64,000 nucleotides of DNA from assembly GCF_030547075.1 (NCBI RefSeq), contig NZ_JAUOQH010000004.1:62001-126000 (forward strand), read 5' to 3'. The position numbers and the translations under genes were made by a program. This DNA is from Alteromonas sp. 1_MG-2023. Its GTDB lineage: Bacteria; Pseudomonadota; Gammaproteobacteria; Enterobacterales; Alteromonadaceae. The notes under the pieces were generated by a model. The model searched no databases. It worked only from the letters and a program-made list of their open reading frames with translations, and was not told the origin of the DNA. Below, in pieces: positions 9,066 through 18,678 of the stretch (position 1 is the first letter of the stretch; every line of letters begins with the position of its first letter).

Positions 9066-9530
9066 TTACCCACCAACCCCAAGCCCAACTCGAACTAATA
9101 AGACCCCCATGCCCCCAGCCACAACAGCGAACACGGCCAGTATCAATGATGTGCTTTTTAAAATGTCGCCGTCGCGGTTTTGCAAACCGAGAATAGCGGT
9201 TACTGCCACTATGTTATTTATGCACACCATGTTGCCCATGGCTGCGCCTACACTTTGTAGTGCCAGTATTGTAGTAAGGGGTAATGACAGTTGTTCGGCA
9301 ATCGTGGTTTGAATTCCAGCGAAGGTTAAATTCGAAATAGTGGCCGACCCTGAAAAAAATGAGCCTAGCGCGCCTAATAGCGGCGCGAAGAAGGTCCAGT
9401 TTGCGCCGGTTATTTGTGCCAGATGATGGCCTATTTGGGCTACCGCTGCGCTGTTTTGGCCAGAACTGTCGCCAAGCATCATCATGTTTACAAAGATAAG
9501 TGCACCTAGCATGGCGAAAAAAGGTGTTCA
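9066..9530 (-). pseudogene. lldP fragment, 3' third only
   Basis: This frame encodes the last 150 or so residues of an L-lactate permease, almost identical to the C-terminus of the intact gene ending at 23643. Homology runs from the stop at 9066 up to about 9530, where an in-frame TGA (9528-9530) replaces the next expected codon and similarity ends. No promoter or start region of lldP is present. Between the two copies nearly all nucleotide differences are silent, and the protein differs only near the very C-terminus (VRVGLGVGG against VRVGVGG). It is therefore a dead duplicate of the 3' end, marking the left edge of the sugar-catabolic island. Confidence 0.85.
9066..9530 (-). repeat. Direct repeat, left copy (lldP 3' end)
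   Basis: This stretch is repeated in the same orientation at 23643-24101, an offset of 14571 bp. About 160 bp (roughly 9109-9268) match exactly; the remaining 260 bp differ at about 20 scattered sites. A 6-bp length difference sits at the 3' end of the coding sequence. The two copies bracket the carbohydrate island. Confidence 0.85.
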
Positions 9531-9571
9531 TATGTGTGAGAGTGTTTGCGTTTCTTTACCTTTATCGAAAA

Positions 9572-11572
9572 CTATTTTTCGTCGATGTTACATCGGCTTT
9601 TTACAGGTAACTTGGCTGGATACGCAGGTAGTCGTTTGTCATTCGATAAATTTGCGCGGGTTGGATTGCTTTGCCACGCATAGGAAATAGTGGCGATCTT
9701 GTGGGCATCTTTTACCTTCAAAATTACAGAGGTTGGGGTTAACTCACCTTCTACCCATCGATAATGCGAGCCATTTTCACTAATAGCGAAGCCTTGTACA
9801 TTATTATCTGACCCTGTTATCTCCAGTGGATAAAATTTACTGTGAACTTCTATTTTATTATCGCTCAATGTTTGTGCGCAAGTAAGTGCAGGTCCTTGAA
9901 AAGCAAAGCTGGGTTTGTTGTAGACTTTATTTAAAGCTGCAAATGCCAAGCGCTGACCTACAGCCGCTTTGTTTTTAGGGTGAATGTCGTTCCACTCTCC
10001 TAAATCTATTGCCGAAATCATAGCGGTATTATTCAATACCAAACCGCTGGTTTGTGCGGCGCGAATATCCGCCCAGCCAGCATTGCTAGGGTCTTGCTGC
10101 GCTTCTAAATAGTTTGCTAACTGCACATATATAAAAGGCAACGTTGGCTGAGAAAGCAATGTGCGCCATTGGGTAATCATGGTGGGAAACAGGCTTCGGT
10201 ATACAGCGGGCTCCTCGACATTACTCTCACCTTGGTACCAAATTACGCCTTTAAACTGCATGTTAGCTAATGGGGCTAACATGGCATTATAAAGCACCGA
10301 TGGTTGTTCGTTAATTTTGAACTCAGGACTCGGCATTGGCTTGTTCATACGATGCCCCACCTGATAGCGCCAAAGGCCACTTAGTGAAATCAGTGAATCT
10401 TCAAATTTCAATTGATAAGGTTTCGACGGTACAAAACCGGCATGTCCGGCAAGGTGGTGCGACACAACTCTTACCGTAATTTGGTTTGTTCCGGGCTTGA
10501 GCACACCAGGGTTTAATGAATAAAGCCGTTGGGGGTATTGATAAAGCGTGCCGCCCACCTTTTCCCCATTTATATACACCTCATCTTGGTCAACAATGCG
10601 GCCAAGTTCGAGACGTGTTGCTTCATTGGCTTGTTCCGCAGAAACCCAAAATGTTCGTCTAAACCACATACTGCCGCTAAAGGGTTCTTGTCCTTGGCTT
10701 GTCCAGAACCCAGGCACCGTAAGCTGTGGCCAGTGGCTATCGTTAAGGTGTTCTGTGAACCATTTATGGCGTAAACCAAGGTCTTCAAACGCTAATTTAT
10801 CTTGCCACTGTTGATAGCGGGTTTCATCGATTTGTCGCAAGTGCTCAATGTTACTGGGTTCTTTATTGCGTTTAAGCAAACTTGTTTCTTTAGGGTAGGC
10901 CGCTAGCGCACTTTCGCTCATCCAGGCTTGAATACGAGCACCAGCAAATGCGTTGTTAATAATGCCAATAGGTATACCTGTGTGCGCTTGAACATGTTTC
11001 GCGAAGAAGTACCCTACAGCGGAAAATGCTTTTAATTCATTTCCCTGCGCAGTTGTCCAATGCCCTTTGGCGATGGTATCTAATGGGCCTTGATAGGCGG
11101 CATTACGCTCTACTCTAAATTGGCGAATTTCCGGGAAGTCAGCTGAAAGTACCTCTGTCTCATAGTCACTACCAGCAGTACCAAGAGTATACTCCATGTT
11201 AGATTGTCCAGAGGCGAGCCATATATCCCCAAACAATATATTGTTTAATTCAATCCATTGACTGGATGTTCTTATACCTAACTTATGAGGGCCGCCCGCG
11301 GCCTGTGCAGGAAACGTAAGGTTCCAAACCCCTTTCTCTATTTCAGCGGATTGCAGTTTTATCCCGTCCATATAAATATCTAGGGTTTCAGGTTTGTCGG
11401 AATAACCTTGCAATATAGTCGGCTTATCTCGTTGCAACACCATATCATTCGCAAACTGCGGGGAGAGTGTGACGGCTGCTTCAGCGGAAAATGCTGCGAT
11501 AAAAGCGAGCATTTTCACCGTGAAATTTAGTCTCATCCTCATAGCGGAGCGATTATTTGACAATGATTTCAT
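9572..11572 (-). CDS. SASA-family (sialate O-acetylesterase-like) secreted esterase
   Basis: This protein of about 666 residues begins with a hydrophobic signal segment (FTVKMLAFIAAFSAEAA). It then carries the SGNH block I motif ASGQSNMEY near residue 124 and, later, WYQGESNVEE and a WNDIHPKNK segment supplying the late His. A beta-sandwich region (FRRTFWVSAEQ, YINGEKVGGT) sits between the catalytic blocks, as in sialate O-acetylesterases and related acetylxylan esterases. The likely role is removing acetyl groups from a carbohydrate in the periplasm or outside the cell. The start is uncertain: TTG 11581, ATG 11572 and ATG 11542 are possible, and none has a strong ribosome binding site. It ends the leftward SSS symporter-oxidoreductase-esterase run and overlaps the oxidoreductase stop. 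Confidence 0.82.
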   Translation of the reverse strand: MKSLSNNRSAMRMRLNFTVKMLAFIAAFSAEAAVTLSPQFANDMVLQRDKPTILQGYSDKPETLDIYMDGIKLQSAEIEKGVWNLTFPAQAAGGPHKLGIRTSSQWIELNNILFGDIWLASGQSNMEYTLGTAGSDYETEVLSADFPEIRQFRVERNAAYQGPLDTIAKGHWTTAQGNELKAFSAVGYFFAKHVQAHTGIPIGIINNAFAGARIQAWMSESALAAYPKETSLLKRNKEPSNIEHLRQIDETRYQQWQDKLAFEDLGLRHKWFTEHLNDSHWPQLTVPGFWTSQGQEPFSGSMWFRRTFWVSAEQANEATRLELGRIVDQDEVYINGEKVGGTLYQYPQRLYSLNPGVLKPGTNQITVRVVSHHLAGHAGFVPSKPYQLKFEDSLISLSGLWRYQVGHRMNKPMPSPEFKINEQPSVLYNAMLAPLANMQFKGVIWYQGESNVEEPAVYRSLFPTMITQWRTLLSQPTLPFIYVQLANYLEAQQDPSNAGWADIRAAQTSGLVLNNTAMISAIDLGEWNDIHPKNKAAVGQRLAFAALNKVYNKPSFAFQGPALTCAQTLSDNKIEVHSKFYPLEITGSDNNVQGFAISENGSHYRWVEGELTPTSVILKVKDAHKIATISYAWQSNPTRANLSNDKRLPAYPAKLPVKSRCNIDEK

Positions 11573-13832
11573 AAATTGCAATTGGACAATCTTCGTGGGC
11601 TTTCCAAAGTTTAATCCTAAGATTATCGGAAGTTATAGGTGCACTGAAAACGCATGCAACTACTGCCTGATGGTTATCATGTTTCTCGTATAAGACGACG
11701 CCCTGATCATCTAAAACCTGAAAACGCTCAACACAAAACGGCACTCTATCTTCAGGGTGGCCGTAAAGCGAAGACTCAAGGGCATGATCAAAGTCTGCGT
11801 CAAAGTGCAAAATCAATTCGTTTATGCGCTGTGGTTGTTGCCACTGAAGTGTTAATTCTGCCTCAGAGTGTTCTGTTGCAGCGCACCAAACGTTGCTACG
11901 CTGATACGCACGTGTATAGCCATTAGTCAGGTTAGACGTGGTAAAACAATTTAACGGAGGGTTGATTGATAAAGCAATGTTGTGACCGCCAGGACGCCTC
12001 TCGGGTGTCCAAAATTCAAACTCATCAACACCTTTGTCACCTTCTACCGTTTGCTTACCTGTATTAGACACTGCTTTGTTAACTCCATTAAACACTGAAA
12101 CCAGTGATGAAACACGACGAGTAGTACAGGCAATTTCAATGTCAGGGTTTGCCAAAAAGCACAATAACGCATACTGGTCTTCAGCTAGGGTTTCAGCGAA
12201 TTTAATATCGAGTTGATGCTCGCCGGCTTCTAACTGATATCGCTGCTGCCCAAGAATAACCTCAGGGGTATAGTTGGTTGCTTTTTCACTGTGGCGTAAC
12301 TGGACACAAAGGGTAGTGGGCTTAGCAGCTCGCACGTTAACCGTGAATTGATAGGCTGTGCCCTGTTGCAATGGCAACAATTGACCTGCTGAAATGTTAA
12401 GTGGCCGCCACGGGCCATTGCTTGGCAGTTCATCCAGTAGAAGCTGGCTGGAGGCGCTAATGTTAGCCTTACTTGCCAGATTAAATTGGGGTTGCATCGG
12501 CACATTGGGGATAAAGTGCCCTTTTTCGTTAAGATTTTGCTGCAACTGCTTTATATGTGAGGCTTGCAGTAAATCTGTGGTGGAACAGTTTTGCTGAAGA
12601 CAATAGGCAACTGCTTCACCAACCGCATGGCCACCGTGTCCGCAGGTTGCCATTACACGGGTAGATCCAAACGCAATATGTGAGGAGCTAATAATACGCC
12701 CCGCATAAAATAGGTTATCAATATCTTTACTGACAAATGCGCCTAAAGGGATTTGGTAAACCCCTTTGGTGTGATATTGGGTGCACGGCGGTTTATTACT
12801 GTAAACGCCATCGCCGGGGTGGTGGTCAATTGCCCAGCCTCCAAAAGAAACTGCATCATCAACATCTCGCTGTTCTACGATATCCTGTTGTGTAATAAAA
12901 GAATGCCCAATAAACCGGCGGCTCTCTCGTTTACCAGGGATTGTACCTACCCACTCTAATGTGAGGTTGTCGACGTTTTCAAAATTGCCACTGTTTTTAA
13001 TGTAATCCCATATACCGTAAACCACTTTCCACAATTGCCATTTAATTTCTTCCGATTCGCCAATAGTCTCACTATTGCCTCCGTATTCGAGCCACCACAG
13101 GCGAGGGCCAACATCTTGACTGCGAATACGCTTCATTCTGTCTTCGGTCATGCCGTCAATTGATGCAAACGAAGGTGCTACGTATTTAACAGGCTTACCT
13201 GCATCTTTGCTGTAGAAATAGATTGAGTGCCCTAACAGTTCCTTTCCTGGCTCGTCTGGCGCCATTTTTTCCGAAAACTCGTCTTTTGCTTCTGCGCCCA
13301 TACGAAACTCTGCACCCGCCTGAAATGCTACAATTCCATCTCCAGACGCATCACAAAAATAAGTCCCATGCAGTTCATAAAATTTACTGTTTTGGGAACA
13401 AAAACCTTCCACAGAGGAAATTTTATTGTCTGTATTTTTGTATGTGGCATGTACTGAGGTATTGAGCAATAAGGTAATGTTTTTCTCTTCCACCACCTTT
13501 TCTAACATGATGGTATCGAAAATTAATGCGTTGCCTTCTTTATTTCGAAACAAGTTTTCTAATAGCAGCTCACCAATTACTCCCCCTTCGCGTGACCAAC
13601 GATTGTTATTACCCATGTGGGAGGTTGCTCCTAATACCCACAAGCGAACTTCGCTAGAAGCGTTACCGCCTAGGACAGGACGATCCTGCACTAGTGTTAC
13701 TTTCACGCCAGCTCGGGCTGCGGATATAGCACAGCAAACGCCAGCTACCCCTCCTCCAACTACAACTAGGTCTGACTTAATTGTTTCTACGGTAGATGTC
13801 CTGCCTGTTGGTTCGCTCAGTTCGTGATACAT
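11553..13832 (-). CDS. FAD-dependent oxidoreductase (FAD_oxidored family) with C-terminal beta domain
   Basis: This 759-residue protein starts with a dinucleotide-binding fold (LVVVGGGVAGVCCAISAARAG, residues 22-42) followed by PVLGGNASSEVRLWV and further motifs of the FAD_oxidored family. The last 250 or so residues lack flavin motifs and read like a beta-sandwich, galactose-binding-like module (RINELILHFDADFDHALES). Members are frequent in polysaccharide and sugar-acid gene clusters, but the substrate is generally unknown. No signal peptide is visible, so it is probably cytoplasmic. A good ribosome binding site (TAGGAGT) precedes the ATG, 17 bp after the symporter stop, which supports an operon. 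Oxidation of a sugar or uronate derived from the imported oligosaccharide is inference. Confidence 0.8.
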   Translation of the reverse strand: MYHELSEPTGRTSTVETIKSDLVVVGGGVAGVCCAISAARAGVKVTLVQDRPVLGGNASSEVRLWVLGATSHMGNNNRWSREGGVIGELLLENLFRNKEGNALIFDTIMLEKVVEEKNITLLLNTSVHATYKNTDNKISSVEGFCSQNSKFYELHGTYFCDASGDGIVAFQAGAEFRMGAEAKDEFSEKMAPDEPGKELLGHSIYFYSKDAGKPVKYVAPSFASIDGMTEDRMKRIRSQDVGPRLWWLEYGGNSETIGESEEIKWQLWKVVYGIWDYIKNSGNFENVDNLTLEWVGTIPGKRESRRFIGHSFITQQDIVEQRDVDDAVSFGGWAIDHHPGDGVYSNKPPCTQYHTKGVYQIPLGAFVSKDIDNLFYAGRIISSSHIAFGSTRVMATCGHGGHAVGEAVAYCLQQNCSTTDLLQASHIKQLQQNLNEKGHFIPNVPMQPQFNLASKANISASSQLLLDELPSNGPWRPLNISAGQLLPLQQGTAYQFTVNVRAAKPTTLCVQLRHSEKATNYTPEVILGQQRYQLEAGEHQLDIKFAETLAEDQYALLCFLANPDIEIACTTRRVSSLVSVFNGVNKAVSNTGKQTVEGDKGVDEFEFWTPERRPGGHNIALSINPPLNCFTTSNLTNGYTRAYQRSNVWCAATEHSEAELTLQWQQPQRINELILHFDADFDHALESSLYGHPEDRVPFCVERFQVLDDQGVVLYEKHDNHQAVVACVFSAPITSDNLRIKLWKAHEDCPIAIYEIIVK

Positions 13833-13849
13833 GATTGCGTACTCCTAAA

Positions 13850-15505
13850 TTATTTTAATCTTCTTAACAAAAACCATAGCGAAGGCAGGGCAATGCTAAT
13901 TCCAACACTAAAAGTTTCGGTATTGGCTGAGTTGGATACAGCACTTAAAATCATCAGTAATATGCCGATAGCAAGTACGCCTATTGCAAGTACCTTTTTG
14001 CTGTAATCGTTGTCAGTGGTTTGTACTTCACTATTTAATTGCTGTGCGGATGCCCGGTTTAATTGGTATGCCCGATAGTTATCGTAGTCAGGATTAGCAT
14101 TGCGATTACGAGCGAAGTATATTTCAAACCCAATGAGGCATAGTACTGGGGTGACAACCCCTAACATCATTTCCCATTCTCTGCTTAGCGATAGGTCAAA
14201 TAGTGTTGGTGCTACAAATTTGAAAAAACCATTAATCAATAAACTAAAAAAAGTGGTTAACAGCAGACTTTTGCCAGTTTGGCGTCTTGAAAAAATTGCC
14301 CATATAGGGGGTAAATAAAGTGATGCACCAGTAAGTGCTGCGATGCTTAGGACGACTTCAACAATTCCTCCCATGCTTTGTACCGCCACGGCCACACCTA
14401 TCGCTAAAAATCCGAAAACAAAGGTTGAGATTCGTGCTGCCTTCATAAGGCGTTGAGGGGGATAGTCAGGTTTGAACGACTTCAGTAGATCATTGGTGAA
14501 CACACCCGCCGCGATGTTGATTGCAGTATTCACTGAGCTTGCGGTCGCAAATACCATAGCAGCTAGTATCAAACCTAGTAGTCCTTCAGGTAGCACCAAT
14601 TTGCTCATAAGCAAATAGGCTTCCTCTGCTTCTGTGCCAGATAAATCTGGATTAATAACTCGATATATCATCGGAGGGACCATCCAAATTATTGGCGCTA
14701 CTAAGTACAAGCTACCAAATAGTAAACCTACTTTTCGGGCTTCTCTGGGCTTAGCTACACTGGTGTAGCGTTGCACGTACGCCCAGTTACCACCAATGAA
14801 AACGGTGTTGTAGATTAAAAATGCCACCAGAAAAAGCCAGCTGTAGTTTTCATTCTGTAAGGCTAAAAAACCTTGTGGTAGCTTATTGATAAAGGTATTA
14901 ACCCCGCCAACTTCACCAAATGCCAAAGGAATCATGATAAGCACGGCTGCGGTTAGCACCACAAACTGTAATACATCAGTTACTAATACTGCCCAAAGAC
15001 CACCAACAGTGGTGTAAGCAATAACGAACAACCCTAATACCAAAATAGCCAGGTTCAGAGGAATGCCAGTGGAAACCTCAATAATCTTTCCTACTGGATA
15101 AAGAAAAGCGCCCGCAGTAAACAAATTAATAAACAAAAAAGCGGAAGAGTAGACTTTTTGCACCGATTTTCCGGCTCGATGTGTAAGAAAGTCAGCAACA
15201 GTTAAGGCTCGGGTTTTATTCCAAGCAGGCGCAATAATGTAGCCAATAATGAGCCCAGCAACAGCCATGGTAGATTGAATAACAACTGCCACCAGGCCGT
15301 CGCTATAAGCAATAGAGCCCCACACTACAAAGGTGCCTACTGAAAAAAAGCTCATAAAAAGAGAAAGTCCGCTTATCCACCAAGGCACCGCGCCGCCAGC
15401 AGCAAAAAATGACGACATGCTCTTACCACTGCGAGAGAACATTAGCCCGAGAAATAAAATAATTAATGCAAATGCGATAGCAACGTAATAATCAAATTGG
15501 TTCAT
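13850..15505 (-). CDS. Sodium:solute symporter (SSS family)
   Basis: This 551-residue integral membrane protein has about 13 hydrophobic segments and the SSS-type core (ISGLSLFMSFFSVGTFVVW near the N-terminus, AYTTVGGLWAVLVTDVLQF in the middle). SSS proteins import sugars, uronates, sialic acid or amino acids with sodium. I chose the ATG at 15505 (MNQFDYYVAIAF), because it begins the first membrane segment; the frame also continues 18 codons further upstream. It is the first gene of the leftward operon and is transcribed away from the TonB receptor. A monosaccharide or uronate substrate from the island's polysaccharide is the natural guess. Confidence 0.85.
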   Translation of the reverse strand: MNQFDYYVAIAFALIILFLGLMFSRSGKSMSSFFAAGGAVPWWISGLSLFMSFFSVGTFVVWGSIAYSDGLVAVVIQSTMAVAGLIIGYIIAPAWNKTRALTVADFLTHRAGKSVQKVYSSAFLFINLFTAGAFLYPVGKIIEVSTGIPLNLAILVLGLFVIAYTTVGGLWAVLVTDVLQFVVLTAAVLIMIPLAFGEVGGVNTFINKLPQGFLALQNENYSWLFLVAFLIYNTVFIGGNWAYVQRYTSVAKPREARKVGLLFGSLYLVAPIIWMVPPMIYRVINPDLSGTEAEEAYLLMSKLVLPEGLLGLILAAMVFATASSVNTAINIAAGVFTNDLLKSFKPDYPPQRLMKAARISTFVFGFLAIGVAVAVQSMGGIVEVVLSIAALTGASLYLPPIWAIFSRRQTGKSLLLTTFFSLLINGFFKFVAPTLFDLSLSREWEMMLGVVTPVLCLIGFEIYFARNRNANPDYDNYRAYQLNRASAQQLNSEVQTTDNDYSKKVLAIGVLAIGILLMILSAVSNSANTETFSVGISIALPSLWFLLRRLK

Positions 15506-15938
15506 AAAGATTCTTTTAAACGATTGGAGCCATAAACCCCAATAATAACGACAATACACTGCAATCAGAGGGTTATCGGTTTAACCTAAGCAATGTAACG
15601 ATATATTGTGGTTAGTCATAAAGGTGTTGTTACCACACGAATAATATAAATAATGTGTCACTATTAGAAACAAGTCAATGTGAATTTATTGTTAATATTG
15701 ATTGTTTTTATAAAGAGCTTTTCTTTGTAATGCTATGTTCTGTTATCTTAACTTCATTTTAAGTAGGTTGGGCGGGTTTTTGTTGCTGGTTAATGAAATG
15801 TTTAAAATGTAAAAAATTTGATCCAAAATTCCTTGTAATGTGTCTATAATAGATTTATAAGTATTTTAGGTATACGGACACACGTGATGAGCCAGATTAC
15901 TCTGTCAAGTGTGATGTCTTGTTAATCAAGGGGGCACA
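15506..15938. promoter_or_regulatory. Divergent promoter region, symporter operon and TonB receptor
   Basis: This 433-bp AT-rich gap lies between divergent genes and holds no gene. A TATAAT hexamer at 15845-15850 is about 90 bp before the receptor start and could be its -10 box, but I see no convincing -35 at the right distance, which would fit an activated promoter. A ribosome binding site (AAGGGGG) lies just before the receptor ATG. The IclR gene at 18679 is the obvious candidate regulator. Confidence 0.4.
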
Positions 15939-18572
15939 ATGAATAATTTTAAAATACACAATTTAAAGCGTAATAGCATAGCTACAGCAATTATCACTAT
16001 GAGTACTGCAGCGTTGACGTTGCCGGGCTACGCACAGGCTCAGCAAGATGAAAAGAGCACAGAAGAAGTTGAGCTTATTCAGGTAACCGGTATAAGAAGC
16101 CAGCTCACTCAAGCCGTTGCCACTAAACGGGATAGTGTCCAGTTTGTTGATGCGATTTCCGCAGATGATATGGGTAAGTTACCGGATACTAATGTCGCTG
16201 AGTCTTTACAAAGGGTTTCAGGTGTACAATTGGAACGGGGAATTGGAGAAGGTAGCGCCATCTCTATTCGTGGTTTAAGTCAAAATGTAATTTTGGTGAA
16301 TGGCCGTCAAGTGACTACAGCGGGTGGCCGCGGTGATAAGGGGCCAGATACTCTGGAGTCTTCGTCATATAGTATGTTATCCCTTATTCCTTCTAGTTTG
16401 GTGTCTAGCTTAGAGGTGTCGAAATTACCCAGTGCAAGGGAAATTGAGGGCGCGTTGGGTGGGGTTGTAAACATCAAGACTCGTCGTCCATTAGACAATG
16501 ATGGGCAAAAAGTTGTAGCTAGCGTTACTGGCTCCTACAATGATTTGTCGAAAGACAATGGCACTGAAGCATCTATTTATTATTCAAATAGTTTTTTTGA
16601 AAATACCCTAGGTATACAAGTTGCCGCCTCAAAAGCTAGTTTGGTTTTTCAAGAGGAAGGACTTAATACATTCTCAGGCTATAGTTATGATGCCTCGGTA
16701 ACTGCCGACCCAAATGAAGAAACGTTGGTTTTTAATGATATACGATATTGGGAAATCAATGACAAACGTGAAAGGACCGGCTTGAATGCCATGATACAGT
16801 GGCAACCAACCGATACGTTGGACCTGTATATCGATAGCTTCTATAGCAAAGTAGATTCAGACCGTGATCGATTCTGGACAGGGTTTTGGACGTGTTGTGG
16901 TTATGATAATACCGAAATCTCCGATAATGGGGTGTTAACGTCAGCCAGTATAAACCGACCCGTGCAAACCAATACCGAATTTGCGCCAGCGTTTATGGAA
17001 TTTACTAGTACTGCAGTAGGTTTTAGGTGGTTTGCAGACGATTGGGAAGTTGAGGGGGAGCTTGCTTACACAGACTCAACTTCTAATTCGCAACAGGATT
17101 TCATGCGTTTCCAAACAGCAGAAGCGGCAGAAGTTGATTTTGATTTATTAGCCGGTGATGACGCACCTGATATCATGTTTGGGGGCGCTGATTTAACCTC
17201 ACCAGAAGGGCTGAACCTAGCCATTATCTATGATAATACGTCTCATAATGAAACCACAGATACCGCGGTTAGATTAGATTTTACGCGTTATTTCGATGAT
17301 GATTTTTTTACCTCAGTAGAGTTTGGTGGTCGTGCCAATTCTCTCGAGACCGATCATGATTATGTCGCTAGAGCAATTACTCCTAATTTTGCGTTAACTG
17401 CGCTACCGCAAATCTATACCATGTACAGCAACAGTAACTTCTTCTCTGGTGATGGCCCAGCAGTTAACGATCAATATTTGGTGGTGGACAAAAGCCAATG
17501 GCAAGGTTGTACCACACTGAGTGAGTTTTACGATGCAGCGCAAACCGCAGAATGTGCTACCACCCATGATCTTTCACCTTCTTACGATATCGCTGAGGAT
17601 TTACTGGCTTTTTATACGCAAGCAAACTTTTCTGGTGAATTAGGCGGCTATGAGGTTTCTGGTAATTTTGGCGTACGTTATGTGCAAAGGGATTTAACTT
17701 CAAAAGGTCACTCTGAAGACGTGACTACAGGAGCCGCAACACCATTTACAACCGAAGTGTCACATTCAGAATTTTTGCCTTCTGCTGTGGTCAAATTAGA
17801 TTTGACCGATGACGTGGTATTACGCTTTGGCGCTGCACGTACACTCACTTTTCCTGATACTTCAGATCTAAGTAGCGGCATCTTTGTCAGGGGAGATTTT
17901 ACAGCTAACGGCGGTAACCCTGAATTAGATCCATTTGTTATCAATCAGCTAGACTTTTCTGCTGAATGGTATTTTGGTGAAACTAGTATTTTATCTGCTG
18001 GTGTGTTTTATAAAGATGTAGAGTCGTTCATTGTAAATACAATCCAACCCCGAGATTTGCCCAACTATAGTCAGCAAGTATTTGTTGAACAACCAATCAA
18101 TGGTGAAAGCGGTACGATCCAAGGCTTAGAAGTTCTTTATCAGCAAGCGTTTACGGCACTACCAGGGTTTCTGGAAGACACCGGTATTATGGCAACTTAT
18201 TCCTTTATAGACAGTGAAACACCATTTGAAGATGGTCGTGGCAATAGTTTGCCCATCCCTGGTTTGTCTGAAAATAACATCAATATGGTGCTCTATTATG
18301 AGATTGAGTCTTTTGGTGTGCGGCTTGCCTACAACTGGCGAGATGACTATTTGGGCTACTTAGGTGCTGGTGATAACGGCGTATTTTATGAGAGTTATCA
18401 GGATTTAGCAGCTACTGCGAACTATAAAATTAATGACCATGTAAGCTTAAACTTTCAAGCTGTTAATTTACTGGATACCAGACAAAAGCAATACGCTGCT
18501 TATGAAGAAGCGATACAACGCAATGTTGAGTTTGGAACTACATACAAATTGTCTGTTTCAGTTAACTACTAA
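15939..18572 (+). CDS. TonB-dependent receptor (Xanthomonas/Caulobacter carbohydrate type)
   Basis: This 877-residue protein has a signal peptide (AIITMSTAALTLPGYAQA), then a linker containing the TonB box region (ELIQVTGIRSQL). The plug domain follows (DAISADDMGKLPDTNVAESLQ, SIRGLSQNVILVNGR). A long barrel ends in the aromatic-rich KLSVSVNY. The plug sequence is that of the receptor subfamily common in marine polysaccharide degraders. It would take up oligosaccharides across the outer membrane for the island's esterases, propeller enzyme and symporter. It is followed by a hairpin and the IclR regulator on the same strand. Confidence 0.88.
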   Translation: MNNFKIHNLKRNSIATAIITMSTAALTLPGYAQAQQDEKSTEEVELIQVTGIRSQLTQAVATKRDSVQFVDAISADDMGKLPDTNVAESLQRVSGVQLERGIGEGSAISIRGLSQNVILVNGRQVTTAGGRGDKGPDTLESSSYSMLSLIPSSLVSSLEVSKLPSAREIEGALGGVVNIKTRRPLDNDGQKVVASVTGSYNDLSKDNGTEASIYYSNSFFENTLGIQVAASKASLVFQEEGLNTFSGYSYDASVTADPNEETLVFNDIRYWEINDKRERTGLNAMIQWQPTDTLDLYIDSFYSKVDSDRDRFWTGFWTCCGYDNTEISDNGVLTSASINRPVQTNTEFAPAFMEFTSTAVGFRWFADDWEVEGELAYTDSTSNSQQDFMRFQTAEAAEVDFDLLAGDDAPDIMFGGADLTSPEGLNLAIIYDNTSHNETTDTAVRLDFTRYFDDDFFTSVEFGGRANSLETDHDYVARAITPNFALTALPQIYTMYSNSNFFSGDGPAVNDQYLVVDKSQWQGCTTLSEFYDAAQTAECATTHDLSPSYDIAEDLLAFYTQANFSGELGGYEVSGNFGVRYVQRDLTSKGHSEDVTTGAATPFTTEVSHSEFLPSAVVKLDLTDDVVLRFGAARTLTFPDTSDLSSGIFVRGDFTANGGNPELDPFVINQLDFSAEWYFGETSILSAGVFYKDVESFIVNTIQPRDLPNYSQQVFVEQPINGESGTIQGLEVLYQQAFTALPGFLEDTGIMATYSFIDSETPFEDGRGNSLPIPGLSENNINMVLYYEIESFGVRLAYNWRDDYLGYLGAGDNGVFYESYQDLAATANYKINDHVSLNFQAVNLLDTRQKQYAAYEEAIQRNVEFGTTYKLSVSVNY

Positions 18573-18603
18573 TGTAAGAGTAGGGAAGCCGCTGTGACAG
18601 CGT

Positions 18604-18636
18604 GACCGTATTTTTAGTACGGTCTAGCTTTCTTTT
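18604..18636 (+). terminator. Candidate rho-independent terminator after TonB receptor
   Basis: A 7-bp perfect stem (GACCGTA 18604-18610, TACGGTC 18618-18624) with a 7-nt loop is followed by TAGCTTTCTTTT. It lies 31 bp after the receptor stop and before the IclR gene. Confidence 0.55.
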
Positions 18637-18678
18637 ATGTAAAATGACCTTAACAAAAATAACTTTAACAAGACGATC

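Noticed and set aside
9066..9512. lldP fragment as a functional small membrane protein
   Set aside because: It is the exact C-terminal piece of a larger permease, cut at an in-frame stop and lacking its own start region.
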